Part shown: piece by piece, positions 8,327 through 16,338 of the stretch
How positions within the stretch are numbered: position 1 is the stretch's first letter
Layout: each line of letters begins with the position of its first letter
DNA from: JBBKWG01 sp037968835
Lineage (GTDB): Bacteria; Pseudomonadota; Alphaproteobacteria; Rhodobacterales; Rhodobacteraceae
Assembly: GCA_037968835.1 (NCBI GenBank)
Contig: JBBKWG010000087.1
Coordinates: forward strand, 1-26,579
Length of the DNA: 26,579 nucleotides
Direction: 5' to 3'
Notes under the pieces: model-generated
Databases searched by the model: none
What the model was told of the DNA's origin: nothing
The model's input: the letters and a program-made list of their open reading frames with translations, nothing else
Made by a program: the position numbers and the translations under genes

Positions 8327-9247
8327 CTACCGCTGCAGTAACGCTTCGATTTCATTCAGTGCAGGCATTGCCGGCGCGGTCCCTTTTCGCGTCACGGAAA
8401 TGCTGGCCGTGGCGCAGCCAAACCGGACTGCATCAATCGGCGCTGTCCCGCGAGCCAATGCGGCGGCAAATCCGCCGTTGAAGGCATCGCCGGCCCCCGT
8501 GGTTTCGACAACAGGACCCGCGTTGAAGATCGGCACATGGACCGACTGGTTACCGTCACGGTAAAGCGCGCCGTTCTCGCCGAGAGTGATAATCGCCGCG
8601 CCAACTCCAGCAGCGAGAAACGCATCCGCAGCACGTTCGGCGTCGGCCACGGATTTGACCGCTATTCCGGTAATGCCCTCTGCTTCGGACTCGTTCGGCG
8701 TGATGAAATCACAGAGCTTGAGCATTTCGTTTGAAACGTCTGCAGCCGGCGCCGGGTTAAGTATAGTCCGCGCGCCCCCCGCCCGGGCAATTTCGAGCGC
8801 GCGATGTGCGGCCGCGATCGGCTGTTCAAGTTGCGTTACGAAGACATCGGCCGAGCCAATCAGGTCGGCCCGCAAATTGATGTCGTCGACGGAGATCCTG
8901 CCGGCCGCACCCGGGGCAACGATGATCGCATTGTTGCCGGTGGCATCTTCGATAAATATGTATGCGGCGCCCGTGTAGCTTTCGGGATCCTCGGTGATCT
9001 CCGGTATGACACCCGCTTTCGACCATATCTCTCGCGCCATGTCGGCAAACGGGTCCCTGCCAAGGCGACTGATGAAATGCACTTCGCCGCCCGCCATGGC
9101 TGCCGCTACCGCTTGGTTAGACCCCTTGCCACCGGGTCCAAGCGAAAAACTCTGGCCGAGTATCGTTTCGCCCATGCGCGGTTGACGGTCCGCGCGATAA
9201 GCGGTGTCGGCCACGAAAATCCCGAGGATCACAATCTTTCCGCTCAT
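8327..9247 (-). CDS. PfkB-family carbohydrate kinase (ribokinase-like)
   Basis: This cytoplasmic ATP-dependent sugar kinase has 306 residues, close to ribokinase length. It shows the N-terminal sugar-binding and lid signature GPGGKGSNQAVAAA and the C-terminal ATP and anion-hole motif TTGAGDAFNGG, with predicted catalytic Asp254. The start at 9247 (MSGKIVILG) has AGGA 7 bases upstream. It follows the mutarotase stop by 10 bases, so the two are translated from one message. It is the last gene of ATPase-mutarotase-kinase. Ribokinase is the nearest well-known match, but the family also phosphorylates other pentoses, deoxysugars, ketodeoxy acids and nucleosides. The locus contains a second PfkB gene, so I leave the symbol empty. 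Confidence 0.88.
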   Translation of the reverse strand: MSGKIVILGIFVADTAYRADRQPRMGETILGQSFSLGPGGKGSNQAVAAAMAGGEVHFISRLGRDPFADMAREIWSKAGVIPEITEDPESYTGAAYIFIEDATGNNAIIVAPGAAGRISVDDINLRADLIGSADVFVTQLEQPIAAAHRALEIARAGGARTILNPAPAADVSNEMLKLCDFITPNESEAEGITGIAVKSVADAERAADAFLAAGVGAAIITLGENGALYRDGNQSVHVPIFNAGPVVETTGAGDAFNGGFAAALARGTAPIDAVRFGCATASISVTRKGTAPAMPALNEIEALLQR

Positions 9248-9257
9248 CGCGGTATCC

Positions 9258-9710
9258 TTATTCGTCTGGGGCAATCACGCCTTTGCGGAAGATGAAACAG
9301 CCGTAGAACCGACGCTCGCCGGTCTGGATGACGGCGTAGGATTCACGCGCACGATCATAGAAGTCGAAGCGCTCGATCCCGACCATTGGTCGACTTCGCC
9401 CTTCGGCCTGGTCAATCACTTGCTGAACTTCCGATTGCACGGCGGGAACCGTGTCAGGTTCTCCGACAACTTCCATACGCCCGGCGAAATCATCAACGAA
9501 GGTATCCAGCGGCATAACCGAAAGAAGGGCTTCGATGGCCTCGGCGCAGGTAAGGTTCTCCATTCGCAGAAGATCGCCGTAGACCGTTTGACGCGAAATG
9601 GAATCCGAAGGGAAATTTGTGTCCGCAATAACCAATGCATCGCCGTGGCCCATGGCGCGCAGGACATAAAGCACATCGGCGTTCAGTCGCGGATCAATTC
9701 CCTTGAGCAT
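9258..9710 (-). CDS. RbsD/FucU-family sugar mutarotase (FucU-like)
   Basis: Members interconvert sugar anomers (L-fucose for FucU, D-ribose for RbsD) to supply the form that the next enzyme uses. The 150-residue product starts MLKGIDPRLNADVL and has GHGD at 21-24, matching the FucU catalytic histidine position (His22). It ends with the FucU-like ERFDFYDRA...YAVIQTGE and YGCFIFRKGVI stretches. The C-terminal half resembles FucU more than RbsD. The start at 9710 has GGAG 7 bases upstream. It lies between the ABC ATPase and the PfkB kinase gene on the same strand with gaps of 33 and 10 bases. A partner that uses one anomer, such as the aldose dehydrogenase at 18354, is an inference. Confidence 0.85.
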   Translation of the reverse strand: MLKGIDPRLNADVLYVLRAMGHGDALVIADTNFPSDSISRQTVYGDLLRMENLTCAEAIEALLSVMPLDTFVDDFAGRMEVVGEPDTVPAVQSEVQQVIDQAEGRSRPMVGIERFDFYDRARESYAVIQTGERRFYGCFIFRKGVIAPDE

Positions 9711-9743
9711 GATTTCTCTCCAATTCAGCAAACGCAGTAGTTG

Positions 9744-10808
9744 TCAGCCAATTCGTTTCCCGGACTCTCTATCGAAGACATGAATTGTCCCGGGCTCGGC
9801 AATCAGCCGGATGTTCTGGCCGGGTCGAAAATCCTTCCGCTCTCGGACCACCGCGACCAATTCGCGTGTGCCGGAACGAATAACGATATGTGTTTCCGAG
9901 CCGGTCGGTTCGACAACGGCAACTTGGCCCGGCAAGCCGTCCTCGGCTGGAATAAGGTTCTCGGGACGGATGCCGACGACAATTTCCTGCCTTTCGCGCA
10001 GCCCTTCGTGACCTATGAGCGAAAGGCGGGTATCGCCGATCTCGGCTATCGTTCCGGATTCCAGATGCCGCACTACCGCGTCCAGCATGTTCATCGACGG
10101 TGAACCGATAAAGCTGGCAACGAACCGATTTTCAGGATGGTCGTAGACATCCAGCGGCGATCCGGTTTGTTCGATGTGTCCGTTCTGCATGACCACGATC
10201 TTGTCGGCCATCGTCATAGCTTCGATCTGATCGTGGGTGACATAAACGGTGGTCGTCTTCAGCCGAAGGTGCAGCTCGCGAATTTCTGTGCGCATCTGGA
10301 CACGCAGTTTCGCATCGAGATTTGACAGGGGTTCGTCGAACAGGAAGACCTGCGGGTCGCGCACGATAGCCCGGCCCATCGCAACGCGTTGTCGCTGGCC
10401 GCCGGAAAGCGACCGGGGATATCGGTTGAGATACGGAGTGAGGCCCAGCACGTCGGCGGCACGCTGGACCCTGCTTTGAATCTCGGCCTTATCCATTCTT
10501 CGCATCCGAAGCGAAAAGGCCATGTTGGCTTCGACGGTCTTGTGCGGGTAAAGCGCGTAGTTCTGAAACACCATCGCGATGTCGCGTTCGGCTGGCGGCA
10601 GATTGTTGACGACCCGTTCACCGATATGAATCGTCCCCGACGAAATGCCTTCAAGACCGGCGATCATTCTCAGCAAGGTGGACTTGCCACACCCTGACGG
10701 GCCGACAAGAACCACAAATTCGCCGTCGGCAATATCCACGTCCAGATCGTGAATGACTTCGACCGCGCCATACGATTTCCGAAGCGACCTGACCCTGACT
10801 TCCGCCAT
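9744..10808 (-). CDS. Sugar ABC transporter ATP-binding protein (UgpC/MalK type)
   Basis: This is the cytoplasmic ATPase subunit driving a CUT1-type sugar importer, presumably partner of the divergent binding-protein and permease genes. The 354-residue product has Walker A GPSGCGKST (36-44), Q-loop Gln82, signature LSGGQ (134-138), Walker B ending FLFDE (Asp158-Glu159) and the H-loop His192. A TOBE-like regulatory C-terminal region of about 120 residues follows, as in UgpC and MalK. The start at 10808 (MAEVRVRSLRKSYG) was chosen by family alignment. The 21 further upstream codons in frame look non-coding. It heads the unit ATPase-mutarotase-kinase and shares the control region with the binding-protein gene, including the operator at 10880-10895. 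Confidence 0.93.
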   Translation of the reverse strand: MAEVRVRSLRKSYGAVEVIHDLDVDIADGEFVVLVGPSGCGKSTLLRMIAGLEGISSGTIHIGERVVNNLPPAERDIAMVFQNYALYPHKTVEANMAFSLRMRRMDKAEIQSRVQRAADVLGLTPYLNRYPRSLSGGQRQRVAMGRAIVRDPQVFLFDEPLSNLDAKLRVQMRTEIRELHLRLKTTTVYVTHDQIEAMTMADKIVVMQNGHIEQTGSPLDVYDHPENRFVASFIGSPSMNMLDAVVRHLESGTIAEIGDTRLSLIGHEGLRERQEIVVGIRPENLIPAEDGLPGQVAVVEPTGSETHIVIRSGTRELVAVVRERKDFRPGQNIRLIAEPGTIHVFDRESGKRIG

Positions 10809-10879
10809 CCCATCCCGTTCCGAATTAGCTTTTCTTCTCAACGAGTAGACCAGCGCGACTTGCCTGTCCACGACCTAAG

Positions 10880-10895
10880 CATACTAACATGTTAG
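10880..10895. promoter_or_regulatory. Operator copy 1, divergent ATPase / binding-protein control region
   Basis: CATACTAACATGTTAG contains the perfect 12-bp palindrome CTAACATGTTAG at 10884-10895. The same 16-base pattern recurs upstream of the aldo/keto reductase gene (14 of 16 identical) and at the gntR start (14 of 16 identical). It lies between the two divergent transporter units, so it can control both. Binding by the GntR protein encoded at 22147-22881 is an inference from shared location. Confidence 0.75.
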
Positions 10896-10942
10896 AATCT
10901 TGACTCGCGGGTACTTCGCTGAGATGGTTTTTTTGTCAACGT

Positions 10943-10960
10943 GTTCCGACCGGTCAGAAC
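10943..10960. promoter_or_regulatory. Second inverted repeat upstream of the binding-protein gene
   Basis: GTTCCGACCGGTCAGAAC is an 18-base inverted repeat with one mismatched pair and no central gap (core GACCGGTC at 10948-10955). With no loop it cannot form a good RNA hairpin, which favours a protein-binding site. It differs from the CATAYTARCATGTYAG motif, and no obvious partner regulator is encoded nearby. The remaining leader to 11057 shows only the ribosome-binding site GGGAGG at 11045-11050. Confidence 0.4.
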
Positions 10961-11057
10961 GAGGCCAAGCCCGCAACGGTCGGCTAATCATCAGACGGAT
11001 TTGTTCTTTACTGGAGCACCATTTCTGCGTGCCGCACACCTTAAGGGAGGATTATTT

Positions 11058-12713
11058 GTGAAAGTCGAACACTATAATTACATCGTTCAGCAGCAGAAGA
11101 TGAGCCGAAGGGGCTTGTTGAAAGGTGCGGCCAGCGTTGGAGCCATGGCGGCAGTTGGCGGAATCGCGGCGGGGACATCGGTTAGTCCTGCCTGGGCTGC
11201 GGCGCACGACGGAGTGCGGGCTGAAATTCTCAAGATTCCGGGCGTGGGCATGGGCTCACCCACTGACGCCGACTGGCAGAAAGTCGGCGAACTCACACTT
11301 GGACCCACCAAAGAGCGCGTCGCCGAGGGGGAGTTCGCAGGCGTCGAATTGACGTTCATGGGACTGAATAACCAGAACCTCCACAATTTCCTGTTCCGTG
11401 GGTTCCTGAAACCATGGGAAGCCTACACCGGGGCGAAGATCAACTGGATCGACCTTGCTCAAGCGGACTATAACCCGCGCCTGCAACAGGCGATCGCGAC
11501 CGGCACCGTGGATTTCGATATCATCGAAATGGGTGCGCCGTTCGAGGGTGACACCGCAGGCAAGGGCCTGCTCGACGAAATGCCGGACTGGGTTATGGAT
11601 CAGATCGAAGCCGATGACCTCGTTCGCTATCTGCAACCACCGGTCGGCACGTGGGATGGCAAGACTTATCGCATCACCATTGACGGCGATTGTCATACCT
11701 TCGCGTATCGCACGGATTACTTTGGCGACGGCTCGGTTTCCGGTCGCGCGGAGGCGCCGAAAACCTGGCAGGAAGTCAATGCTATCTCCAAGGAACTCGC
11801 CGGAAAGGTAGATCCCCTGACCGGACTGCCGGCACACGGTTATCTCGACCCGCTGAAAGGTTGGGGCGGCTTCGGTTTCTATTTCCTCGAGAACCGGGCC
11901 GCGGCTTATGTCAAGCACCCGGACGATCCGGCGTGGCTTTTTGACCCAGACACCATGAAGCCCCGCGTCAACAACCCGGGTTGGGTTCAGGCAATCCAGG
12001 ATGTTCTGGACCTGATCGCCACGCCGAATACTTACCCCGCAGATCAAATCAACGCGGACCCCGGCACGACGGCATTTCAACAGTTCCTGGCCGGAACCGG
12101 CTCGATGCTGATGTGGTGGGGTGACGTGGGTTCAAGCGCGCGTACATCCGACACATCTGTCGTTGGCGACGTTGTCGGCTTCGGCATCACCCCTGGTTCG
12201 GATCGCCTTTACAATTCGCAGTCCGGCGAATGGGAAGACACCTACAACGAAGCGCCCAACATGGCCTATCTCGGCTGGGGCGTTTACGTAACCAACCGCG
12301 TTTCCGGCGACGAGAAAAAGCGCAAGGCGGCCTGGTCTGCGGCAGCGCATCTGGGCGGCAAGGATCTTTCGCTTTGGATGTCGGCCTATCCGTCCGGGTT
12401 CCAGCCGTACCGGAATTCTCACTTCCAGTACGACGAATGGGAAGAGGCCGGTTACGATCGCGAATATATCGAGGATTATCTGGGTTCGAATGCCGACAGC
12501 TACAACCACCCGAACGCTGCACTCGAACCGCGCATTCCAGGTATCTTCCAATACTATTCCGTCGCCGAGGACGAACTCGCGAAAGGCTACGCCGGTCAGT
12601 ATGGATCGGCGCAGGAAACTGCGGACGCGATTGCTGCAGCATGGGAGCGCATCACAGACCAGATCGGGCGTGACAGCCAGATCGCGCTCTACAAAGCCTC
12701 GCTTGGCATGTAG
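11058..12713 (+). CDS. Family 1 extracellular sugar-binding protein, Tat-exported
   Basis: This is the periplasmic solute-binding protein of a CUT1 sugar importer. The 551-residue product is longer than the usual 400-450 for family 1. It begins with a twin-arginine signal, SRRGLLKG at 16-23, followed by a small-residue hydrophobic stretch and a likely cleavage near PAWAAA (about 47-49). The mature part has the type-1 binding-protein pattern: FLKPWEAYTGAKINWIDL, LQQAIATGTVDFDIIEM, TWQEVNAISKEL and FLAGTGSMLMWWGD. The GTG start at 11058 was chosen because GGGAGG lies 7 bases upstream. The ATG at 11100 has no ribosome-binding site, and the longer frame from 10941 runs through the control region. 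Export in folded form by Tat is inferred. The substrate cannot be read from sequence. Confidence 0.9.
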   Translation: MKVEHYNYIVQQQKMSRRGLLKGAASVGAMAAVGGIAAGTSVSPAWAAAHDGVRAEILKIPGVGMGSPTDADWQKVGELTLGPTKERVAEGEFAGVELTFMGLNNQNLHNFLFRGFLKPWEAYTGAKINWIDLAQADYNPRLQQAIATGTVDFDIIEMGAPFEGDTAGKGLLDEMPDWVMDQIEADDLVRYLQPPVGTWDGKTYRITIDGDCHTFAYRTDYFGDGSVSGRAEAPKTWQEVNAISKELAGKVDPLTGLPAHGYLDPLKGWGGFGFYFLENRAAAYVKHPDDPAWLFDPDTMKPRVNNPGWVQAIQDVLDLIATPNTYPADQINADPGTTAFQQFLAGTGSMLMWWGDVGSSARTSDTSVVGDVVGFGITPGSDRLYNSQSGEWEDTYNEAPNMAYLGWGVYVTNRVSGDEKKRKAAWSAAAHLGGKDLSLWMSAYPSGFQPYRNSHFQYDEWEEAGYDREYIEDYLGSNADSYNHPNAALEPRIPGIFQYYSVAEDELAKGYAGQYGSAQETADAIAAAWERITDQIGRDSQIALYKASLGM

Positions 12714-12723
12714 TCGCAAAACG

Positions 12724-12752
12724 GACGGCCGGCGGTGTGATCGTCGGCCGTC
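12724..12752 (+). promoter_or_regulatory. Intercistronic hairpin between binding-protein and permease genes
   Basis: GACGGCCGGCG (12724-12734) pairs with CGTCGGCCGTC (12742-12752) over 11 bp with one G-T pair and a 7-base loop. It starts 10 bases after the binding-protein stop and has no T run. Such hairpins commonly protect binding-protein mRNA from 3' decay and lower downstream permease expression. That role is inferred here. Confidence 0.7.
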
Positions 12753-12782
12753 TTCAATTCACCCAACGGGAGCGCACACGCC

Positions 12783-13892
12783 TTGAGCAGCGACGAAGGT
12801 GACTACCTCCACGTTGTGACCGCCGACAATATTTCGGCTGGTCGCCAAACGTTTGGCAAGGCGGTTGTCTGGGGGTCGGGTGTTCTTTTGGTGCTCGTCA
12901 TCACCCTTCAATTACTCGACCACACCGACACATGGTCTCTTAATTTCGCGACCTGGCGCCCGGTTTTGTACGCCTATCTTTTCTGGGCCTTCTGCCTGTG
13001 TTGGGGGCAAGTCCTTCTGCGCGGCGAACGCGGCAAACGCACGTTGTTCGTCTTGCCGGCCGTCCTGTTCGTCGTCTCAATGGTGATCTTTCCGCTGATC
13101 TTCGCGCTTGGAATTGCGTTCTCAAGCTGGAACCTGTCTTCGCCAGACGGACGACAGTTCAACGGCTTGGACAATGTTCGCCAGATGTGGACCGACCCGT
13201 TCTACTGGAACGCGCTGCGGAACATGGTCTGGTATACGCTGGCGATTATCGTCGAATACGCCATAGCGTTTGGACTGGCCCTGCTGCTCAATTCCCAGAT
13301 CCGTGCCAGGAAATTCTTCCGCGTCGCCTTTCTGATGCCCCTCATGCTTTCGCCGGTCGCGGTAAGCTGGATGATCGGAAAATCCATGATGGAGATCCGT
13401 TTCGGTCCGGTGGCGCGACTGGCGCGGGAACTCGGCTGGGACAGCCCGTCGTTCTTTGGTTCCCCCGAAATCGCGCGGGCCACGATCATGATCATGGATG
13501 CGTGGACGTTCATTCCGTTCATGATGATAATGATCCTTGCTGGCCTTCAGGCCATCCCGAAAGAACTGCACGAGGCGGCCGAGGTCGACGGCGGTTCGGT
13601 TTGGCGGCGGTTCTGGGAGATCACTTTCCCCCTGATGCTGCCGGTGTCGATGACCGCGATCCTGATCCGGATCATCTTCAAGCTGAAGCTCGCCGACATC
13701 ATCATCAACGTGACATCCGGCGGACCTGGCGGCGCGACGGATTCAGTGACGAGCTTCATTTTCCGCGAATACCGCGACCGCTCGAACGTAGGTTACGGGA
13801 CGCTTCTGGCGATGTTCTATCTTCTGCTGATCGTCGTCGCGATGACGATCCTGATGAAAGTCACGGATCGCTGGATGAGGCCGAGATACTGA
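12783..13892 (+). CDS. Sugar ABC transporter permease (MalF/UgpA-like), N-terminally extended
   Basis: This is an inner-membrane subunit of the CUT1 importer. The 369-residue product has about eight predicted membrane segments. Two of them (about residues 27-45 and 60-75) precede the standard six-helix permease core that starts near TLFVLPAVLFVVSMVIFPLI. The cytoplasmic coupling (EAA) loop reads EAAEVDGGSVWRRFWEITFP. The family is usually about 290-320 residues, so this form is extended at the N-terminus, somewhat like MalF. The start is a TTG with GGGAG 10 bases upstream, a long spacing, so the exact start is uncertain. It lies 69 bases after the binding-protein gene and one base before the next permease gene. 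Confidence 0.9.
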   Translation: MSSDEGDYLHVVTADNISAGRQTFGKAVVWGSGVLLVLVITLQLLDHTDTWSLNFATWRPVLYAYLFWAFCLCWGQVLLRGERGKRTLFVLPAVLFVVSMVIFPLIFALGIAFSSWNLSSPDGRQFNGLDNVRQMWTDPFYWNALRNMVWYTLAIIVEYAIAFGLALLLNSQIRARKFFRVAFLMPLMLSPVAVSWMIGKSMMEIRFGPVARLARELGWDSPSFFGSPEIARATIMIMDAWTFIPFMMIMILAGLQAIPKELHEAAEVDGGSVWRRFWEITFPLMLPVSMTAILIRIIFKLKLADIIINVTSGGPGGATDSVTSFIFREYRDRSNVGYGTLLAMFYLLLIVVAMTILMKVTDRWMRPRY

Positions 13893-13893
13893 G

Positions 13894-14811
13894 ATGAGCG
13901 CACAAATCTTTCAGGACAGCGATGCCGACCGAGCTTTCCGACCCAAATGGGTGGCGAGCCGGATCGTCATCTATGCCATCCTCATATTATGGGCCTTCAT
14001 CTGCCTTTTCCCAATCTATTGGACGATCACGACAACATTCAAAGCCGCACCCGACGTCATGCAGGGTAACATGGTGCCGTGGGTCGATTTTGAACCGAAG
14101 TGGCTGGGAATGCGGTCGCTCGGCCTGTCCCCTGACACGATCGGCAATGAATCGACGGTGCGCGAAGAATTCCTCAAGCGCTTCTGGAATTCGACCGTCG
14201 TCGCCTTGTGCTCGTCGGCTCTGGCCGTCGCCTTGGGAAGCTGCGCCGCCTATGGACTCAGCCGCTTCAATTATAAGTTCGGCTTCATGCGAAATTCGGA
14301 CATCTCGTTCTTTTTCCTCAGCCAATTGATACTGCCGCCGGTGGTTCTGGCGCTGCCATTTCTCGTTCTCTACAAAGAGTTGGCCCTGCTCGACACGCGT
14401 ATCGGCCTGATCCTGCTCTACACGCTGACGGTTCTGCCGATCGTGATCTGGATCATGCGCGATCAGTTCTCGTCAATTCCCGCCGAGCTTGAAGAAGCAG
14501 CACTCGTTGACGGTCTGTCCATTTGGGGCGCGTTCCTGACTATCGTGATGCCCATCGCCCTGCCCGGCATGGTTGCCGCCTTCATTCTTTCGCTGGTTCT
14601 CACATGGAACGAGTATTTTTTCGCGGCGCTTTTGACATCGACCAATGCAAAAACGCTGCCGGTGATGGTGGCAAGCCAAACCGGAAGCCAAGGGATCAGT
14701 TGGTGGTCGATGGCGGCACTCTCGTTTGCCGCGATCCTGCCGCTAATCGTCATCGGAATTCTACTGGAACGCTATATCATCAAAGGAATGGCGGCCGGCG
14801 CCGTCAAATGA
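13894..14811 (+). CDS. Sugar ABC transporter permease (MalG/UgpE-like)
   Basis: This is the second inner-membrane subunit of the CUT1 importer. The 305-residue product has six membrane segments, beginning IVIYAILILWAFICLFPIYW. A periplasmic loop of about 80 residues follows, then the permease core with the EAA loop EEAALVDGLSIWGAFLTIVMP and the motif LTWNEYFFAALLTS typical of MalG-type subunits. It ends YIIKGMAAGAVK, a common ending in this group. It begins one base after the upstream permease stop codon, so translation is coupled. It converges on the FGGY kinase gene across a 30-base gap in which no terminator-like hairpin was seen. Confidence 0.94.
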   Translation: MSAQIFQDSDADRAFRPKWVASRIVIYAILILWAFICLFPIYWTITTTFKAAPDVMQGNMVPWVDFEPKWLGMRSLGLSPDTIGNESTVREEFLKRFWNSTVVALCSSALAVALGSCAAYGLSRFNYKFGFMRNSDISFFFLSQLILPPVVLALPFLVLYKELALLDTRIGLILLYTLTVLPIVIWIMRDQFSSIPAELEEAALVDGLSIWGAFLTIVMPIALPGMVAAFILSLVLTWNEYFFAALLTSTNAKTLPVMVASQTGSQGISWWSMAALSFAAILPLIVIGILLERYIIKGMAAGAVK

Positions 14812-14841
14812 GGGTGATCGTCGGACATCGCGTCGTTCCGC

Positions 14842-16338
14842 TTACCTAGCACCGCCCAATTCCGCTGCAATATTCTTGGTGCTTTCGTAAAGCCTCCGGA
14901 AAAGCCGATACTGATGCGCATATACTTCGTGGTGCTTCGGTTCGATCGTTCGGCTGGCCGGGTTCCATGCGTCGATGTCATCGGGCTGCACCTTCCCGAT
15001 GGCAGTCGCCGCCAAAAACGCGTCACCGTAGGATGCGCCGACGGTCTTTTCGCATACGGTCTGGGGCAATCCACAGATGTCGGAGGTTGCCTGAAGCCAG
15101 AGAGCATTGTTCGTGCCGCCACCGACCGCCAGAATGCGCGCCGGAGAGCGTCCTACATCGCGGTACGTCTCGATCACATGCGCCGTTCCATTGCCGATCC
15201 CTTCCAGAAGCGCTCTGAAAATGTCACCTCGCGTATGCGTCAGGTTCAGCCCGAAGAAGCAGCCCTTTGCCGCTGGATCGTGAATCGGCGTCCGCTCGCC
15301 TGAGAAATACGGCAAGGCAAGAAGCCCCTTCGCGCCCGGCGGCGCGGCTTCTGCCTCTTTGGCAAGAACGGCGAACGCGGAATCCCTGGGAAGCTCTTTG
15401 GCGAACTGATCGCGAAACCAGTGGGTCAATGTTCCCGACGTCGCAAGGCCCGCCATCGAAGCATGAGTTCCGGGCGTGAGCCATGGGGCATACCAAAGCC
15501 TCGGGTCGCGAACCGGTGTATCTGTCACCTGTATGATGAAGATGGTCGAGCCGTACATCATCATCATGTCGCCTGGATGGCGAACGCCGACACTTACAGC
15601 CTCGGCCGCCGCGTCTATGGTTCCTGCCGTAACGGGTGTCCCCTCGGCCAACCCGGTTAGAGCTGCAGCCTTGGCGGTCACCGTCCCGGCGATGTCAGTC
15701 GACCAAAGCAGCCGTGGAAGCTGTCCCTCGTCGACCAAATCGGCAACAAGCTCCGTCGTCCAATCCAGCTTCCCGACATCGTAGAGCGGACTGAAGTTGG
15801 CTGCGGTATAGTGGTCGATGACACATTCGCCCGTCAGCCGGAACACAAGGTAGCTTGTGGAACTGAGGATTTTCGACGTTTTGGCGAAAACATCGGGATG
15901 ATTGTTCTTGAGCCAGAGTATCTTCGGACCGACGGATTGCGACGTCAGCGCATTCCCGCAGCGCTCCAATATCACGTCGCTTCCGATTTGATGATCCAAC
16001 GCGGCGATCTCGGCAGACGCGCGCGTGTCGACCCCGTAAAGCACTGCGTTCATCAAGGGTTCACCCTGGCCATCGACCGGCAACATGCAAGGTCCGATGG
16101 CGCTTGTGGCGACACACGCGATTTTCTTGGGATCGACGCCCGAATCCCCGATCAACTTGCGGGTGATCGACGTGAAATCGTCCCACCAATCCTCGTTCGC
16201 GCGATGTTCGGCCCAACCGGGACGCGGAACAATCATCTCATGTGGAGAAACGGCGCTTGCGACGATTTTGCCCGCTTCATCGACAAGAACACCCTTGGAT
16301 TCGAAAGTCCCTATATCGACGCCGAGGAAGTAGCTCAT
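14842..16338 (-). CDS. FGGY-family carbohydrate kinase (xylulokinase-like)
   Basis: This cytoplasmic ATP-dependent kinase acts on a sugar, ketose or polyol. The 498-residue product has the ATPase-fold phosphate-1 motif GVDIGTFESKGVLVD, the AGTIDAAAEAVSVG segment with predicted catalytic Asp242, the FGGY signature region YFSGERTPIHDPAAKGCFFGL, and the adenosine-binding AVGGGTNNALWLQATSDI. It resembles xylulokinase and fuculokinase in length and layout, but residue differences in the sugar pocket leave the substrate open. Its ATG overlaps the stop of the upstream M42 gene by 4 bases (ATGA), so it is translationally coupled as the last gene of btpA-like-M42-kinase. No fused domain was seen. Confidence 0.9.
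   Translation of the reverse strand: MSYFLGVDIGTFESKGVLVDEAGKIVASAVSPHEMIVPRPGWAEHRANEDWWDDFTSITRKLIGDSGVDPKKIACVATSAIGPCMLPVDGQGEPLMNAVLYGVDTRASAEIAALDHQIGSDVILERCGNALTSQSVGPKILWLKNNHPDVFAKTSKILSSTSYLVFRLTGECVIDHYTAANFSPLYDVGKLDWTTELVADLVDEGQLPRLLWSTDIAGTVTAKAAALTGLAEGTPVTAGTIDAAAEAVSVGVRHPGDMMMMYGSTIFIIQVTDTPVRDPRLWYAPWLTPGTHASMAGLATSGTLTHWFRDQFAKELPRDSAFAVLAKEAEAAPPGAKGLLALPYFSGERTPIHDPAAKGCFFGLNLTHTRGDIFRALLEGIGNGTAHVIETYRDVGRSPARILAVGGGTNNALWLQATSDICGLPQTVCEKTVGASYGDAFLAATAIGKVQPDDIDAWNPASRTIEPKHHEVYAHQYRLFRRLYESTKNIAAELGGAR

Noticed and set aside
10941..11057. Upstream extension of the sugar-binding protein
   Set aside because: It would place the twin-arginine signal over 50 residues into the protein and run through the 10943-10960 inverted repeat. 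The GTG at 11058 has a strong ribosome-binding site.
12998..13897. 299-codon frame overlapping the first permease gene
   Set aside because: The translation is rich in Arg, Asp and His without membrane segments. It is an out-of-frame shadow of the permease gene.
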